DNA of 64,000 bases from assembly GCF_041260665.1 (NCBI RefSeq), contig NZ_JBGCCT010000003.1, positions 186,001 to 250,000 of the forward strand. Reading direction: 5' to 3'. This DNA comes from Catenulispora sp. GP43 (lineage in GTDB: Bacteria; Actinomycetota; Actinomycetes; Streptomycetales; Catenulisporaceae). The translations under genes were made by a program, and so were the position numbers. Under the pieces are notes generated by a model. The model searched no databases and was not told the DNA's origin. It saw only the letters and a list, made by a program, of their open reading frames with translations. The first letter of the stretch is position 1, and the number at the start of each line of letters is the position of its first letter. This document shows, in pieces, positions 62,179 through 64,000 of this stretch.

Positions 62179-62865
62179 TCAGGTGATGCGCCAACTTCCA
62201 TGAGAGTCTCGTTTAGCTGCCATGAGTTGTTCATCAGCGACCCGCAACAGAGTCGCGGCATGCGTCCCGTGGTCGGGGAAGATCACACCGCCCACGGAGA
62301 TCGTCAACTGGAACGGCCCCTGCTCCGAGTCGCCGTCCGGACCTGCATCGAAAGTGAGTTTGCGGACCGCGTAGCAGAGCCGTTCCGCGACTTTCGCAGC
62401 GGTCTCGGCGTTGGTGCCGGGAAGGATGAGGACGAACTCCTCGCCGCCGTATCTGGCGAAAGTGTCGGCGTGTCGCACTTCCAGCGCCAAACGCTGCGCC
62501 AACTCCCGGAGCACCGCCGAGCCCCGCTGATGGCCGTACCCGGCGTTCACCTGGCGGAAGTCGTCGACATCGATCATCAGCAGCGCGCCGCCCACGCCGG
62601 TGGCCCGCGCGGCTTCGAGCTCCCGGGCCAGCGCGCCCTGCAGGTACCGGTAGTTCCACACCCCGGTCAGCGGATCGAGCGCGGACAGCCGCTCCAGGTC
62701 CTCCCGGCCCTGTTCCAGCCCGGTCACCTCGCTGGCGGCCTGGGCCAGGGCGGTGCGGGTGGTCTCCTCCACGTGCTCCAGGCGACGGCGCAGGGCCAGG
62801 TTCATGCCGGCCAACGCGGCACAGGCCACGGCCAGCAACACCAAGACCACCGCCGTGAGAGACAT
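62179..62865 (-). CDS. Membrane-anchored GGDEF-domain diguanylate cyclase
   Basis: A 228-residue protein with one N-terminal helix (about 2-22, SLTAVVLVLLAVACAALAG), a short coiled linker (about 25-58) and a GGDEF domain. It starts LSALDPLTGVWNYRYLQGAL, the substrate/metal strand is LLMIDVDDFRQVNAGYGHQ, and the active-site signature is YGGEEF. RHAD lies exactly five residues before GGEEF, an intact RxxD inhibitory site, so the enzyme is likely active and feedback-inhibited by c-di-GMP. No sensory domain is present. It precedes galU by 14 bp, so c-di-GMP production and UDP-glucose synthesis may be cotranscribed. Confidence 0.92.
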   Translation of the reverse strand: MSLTAVVLVLLAVACAALAGMNLALRRRLEHVEETTRTALAQAASEVTGLEQGREDLERLSALDPLTGVWNYRYLQGALARELEAARATGVGGALLMIDVDDFRQVNAGYGHQRGSAVLRELAQRLALEVRHADTFARYGGEEFVLILPGTNAETAAKVAERLCYAVRKLTFDAGPDGDSEQGPFQLTISVGGVIFPDHGTHAATLLRVADEQLMAAKRDSHGSWRIT

Positions 62866-62906
62866 CGGTGGGACTCCTCTCGCGGCCTGGCATTCTTGAG
62901 CACAGC

Positions 62907-63554
62907 ATGACTAATCAATTCAACGACCCGGGCCTTGCCAAGGGCACGATCCGGTCACGGTTGCTGGCCGCCCGGCGCGCGTGCGCCCCCGAGAGGCGTG
63001 CGGCGTGGGCGGCTGCGGCGTGCGAAGTGCTGGTGGGGCAGATGAGTGGGGCGGACGTGGTCGCCGCCTACGCTTCGTTCGGCACCGAGCCGGACACCGG
63101 CCCGCTGCTGGCGGGATTGCGTGGGCGCGGTATCCGCGTCCTGCTACCTATTCTAGAGAATGACATGGACCTGTCGTGGGGGTGGTTTTCCGGCCCTGAT
63201 TCACTCGTTCGAAGGATCCCGCCCGGAGGCTCCCGGCCGAGCCCCATCCCCGAGCCCGCCGAGTCACTGGGCCGGGACGCTGTGCTGTCAGCCTCCTGGA
63301 TCGTGGTGCCGGCGCTGGCGGTGTCCCCCGACGGCGTCCGCATGGGGCGCGGCGGCGGCAGCTACGACCGGGTGCTGACCAGGATCGAGGCGTCCCCCCG
63401 CGCCGCACGCCCCCGGGTGGCGGCCCTGCTCTACCCCGGCGAGCTCGACGTCGACCTCCCGGTCGAGCCCCACGACCGCGCGGTCGACATGGCGGTCGCC
63501 GGGGAAAGCGTTCGCCACTGGGACGAATCTCCCGGCGGGGTTCTCTCGCGCTGA
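62907..63554 (+). CDS. 5-formyltetrahydrofolate cyclo-ligase family protein
   Basis: A 215-residue enzyme that converts 5-formyl-THF to 5,10-methenyl-THF using ATP. Conserved parts are KGTIRSRLLAARRACAPERR, VVAAYASFGTEPDTGPLLAGL, the active-site motif VPALAVSPDGVRMGRGGGSYDRVL and ARPRVAALLYPGELDVDLPVEPHD. The middle segment (LENDMDLSWGWFSGPDSLVR) corresponds to the substrate loop. ATG 62907 is used; an in-frame ATG at 62868 lacks protein-like sequence after it. It is divergent from the diguanylate cyclase gene by 41 bp. Confidence 0.93.
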   Translation: MTNQFNDPGLAKGTIRSRLLAARRACAPERRAAWAAAACEVLVGQMSGADVVAAYASFGTEPDTGPLLAGLRGRGIRVLLPILENDMDLSWGWFSGPDSLVRRIPPGGSRPSPIPEPAESLGRDAVLSASWIVVPALAVSPDGVRMGRGGGSYDRVLTRIEASPRAARPRVAALLYPGELDVDLPVEPHDRAVDMAVAGESVRHWDESPGGVLSR

Positions 63555-63565
63555 GGCGGCCGCTA

Positions 63566-64000
63566 GTGGCAGACTCGGCGCTTAAAGAACGTCAGGGTTC
63601 GGCAGAGCGGTTGGTACCTCACATGCGACGTCAGCCGGGGACCGGGGAACAGCTCCCGCATGCCCGGCCGCAACCACCCGCCGAGCTCGTACCCGCGAAC
63701 AGCACCCAGACCTCGGCGATCTCGGTGCTCGAGGCCCTGCCCGACCCGGTGGTGGTGCTGAACCACCGGGGCCAGATCACCGGCTGGAACCCCGCCGCCG
63801 AGGAGCTCTTCGGCTGGTACGGCGAAGAGGTCCTGGGCCGGCCGTGGACCGAGTTCGTGGTCGCCGACGGCACCAACGGCAACGCTCTGTCACACCTGGA
63901 CTCCATCGGGTCGACCGTCCAACGCGGCGGTACGTGGGAAGGTTCCTTCCCCATCACCACGCGCAACGGCGACTCCCTGCTCGCCCGGGTGCGGGCCGCG
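63566..64000 (+). CDS. PAS-domain protein, probable sensor (3' end outside window)
   Basis: The frame runs off the window end after about 145 codons. A Pro-rich N-terminus is followed by a PAS domain: SVLEALPDPVVVLNHRGQIT, then GWNPAAEELFGWYGEEVLGR, FVVADGTNGNALSHLDS and GTWEGSFPITTRNGDSLLAR. The output domain (kinase, phosphatase or cyclase) is not visible. The start is uncertain: GTG 63566 has GAGG nine bases upstream, while ATG 63623 lacks a ribosome site. Confidence 0.75.
   Translation, partial: MADSALKERQGSAERLVPHMRRQPGTGEQLPHARPQPPAELVPANSTQTSAISVLEALPDPVVVLNHRGQITGWNPAAEELFGWYGEEVLGRPWTEFVVADGTNGNALSHLDSIGSTVQRGGTWEGSFPITTRNGDSLLARVRAA

Overview
The window is a 64 kb stretch of chromosome from a very GC-rich, Gram-positive actinobacterium. 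Evidence for this is the near-total G/C third-position bias, frequent GTG/TTG starts, Tat and lipobox export signals, a DUF501–Ppx pair, SigE-family sigma factor, LppX/LprG-type lipoprotein, and tRNA-Gln beside glmU (an arrangement known from Streptomyces). The gene set suggests a soil organism near Streptomyces/Catenulispora; the genus is inference only. No phage, insertion sequence, CRISPR array, rRNA or obvious island was seen. The window opens inside glmU and closes inside a PAS-domain gene.

Layout. 1–1292: 5' part of glmU and tRNA-Gln(TTG), both minus. 1.5–8.9 kb: lipid/acyl-CoA block: fatty-acid desaturase, TetR regulator, a biotin-dependent acyl-CoA carboxylase pair (methylcrotonyl-CoA type) followed by a half-length AMP-ligase-like gene, and an SDR. 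9–14.4 kb: DJ-1/PfpI enzyme with its GlxA-type regulator, alpha/beta hydrolase, HisC/Pat aminotransferase, orphan DevS-like sensor kinase. 14.4–19.7 kb: Tat-exported multicopper oxidase with a small membrane partner, DUF501, Ppx, SigE-family sigma factor and a membrane-anchored protein. 20–23.7 kb: NDH-2, alpha/beta hydrolase, cyclopropane-fatty-acid synthase and a translationally coupled 52-codon small ORF. 23.9–29.4 kb: signalling island with a SpoIIE-type phosphatase divergent from a soluble poly-HAMP hybrid histidine kinase and a REC/coiled-coil protein.

29.5–34.7 kb: a sugar-type catabolic locus (EamA transporter, LacI repressor, divergent Gfo/Idh/MocA–DUF993–TIM-barrel isomerase operon whose genes overlap by 4 bp). 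34.7–39.8 kb: secreted HExxH protein and a large LuxR (LAL) regulator. 39.8–51 kb: a second carbohydrate locus. A LacI gene lies convergent to a six-gene minus-strand operon (two ABC permeases, Tat lipoprotein binding protein, heparinase II/III-like lyase, DUF2264 protein, isomerase), divergent from a 2-hydroxyacid dehydrogenase and a phosphodiesterase-like gene. Both divergent promoters are visible and each is overlapped by the same operator-like motif. The lyase and DUF2264 protein lack signal peptides and the ABC system lacks an ATPase, which suggests import of oligosaccharides, cytosolic breakdown and a shared ATPase.

51–57.6 kb: LppX-type lipoprotein, PRC/MgtE-N/CBS protein, DUF1003 protein, VOC protein, trans-aconitate methyltransferase divergent from a MarR regulator across a perfect 24-bp palindrome, an exported SGNH hydrolase, and a decayed metallo-beta-lactamase-fold gene split over three frames. 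57.6–64 kb: 14-TM MFS exporter, moaC, moeA, galU, a membrane-anchored GGDEF diguanylate cyclase, 5-formyl-THF cyclo-ligase and the partial PAS gene.

The least-described items are the poly-HAMP/SpoIIE/REC island, the Cfa-coupled small ORF, the dual-promoter operator of the lyase locus, an intragenic LacI-like operator inside the lyase gene, the half-length acyl-CoA ligase, and recurring 18-bp tandem duplications, several of which duplicate a stop codon.
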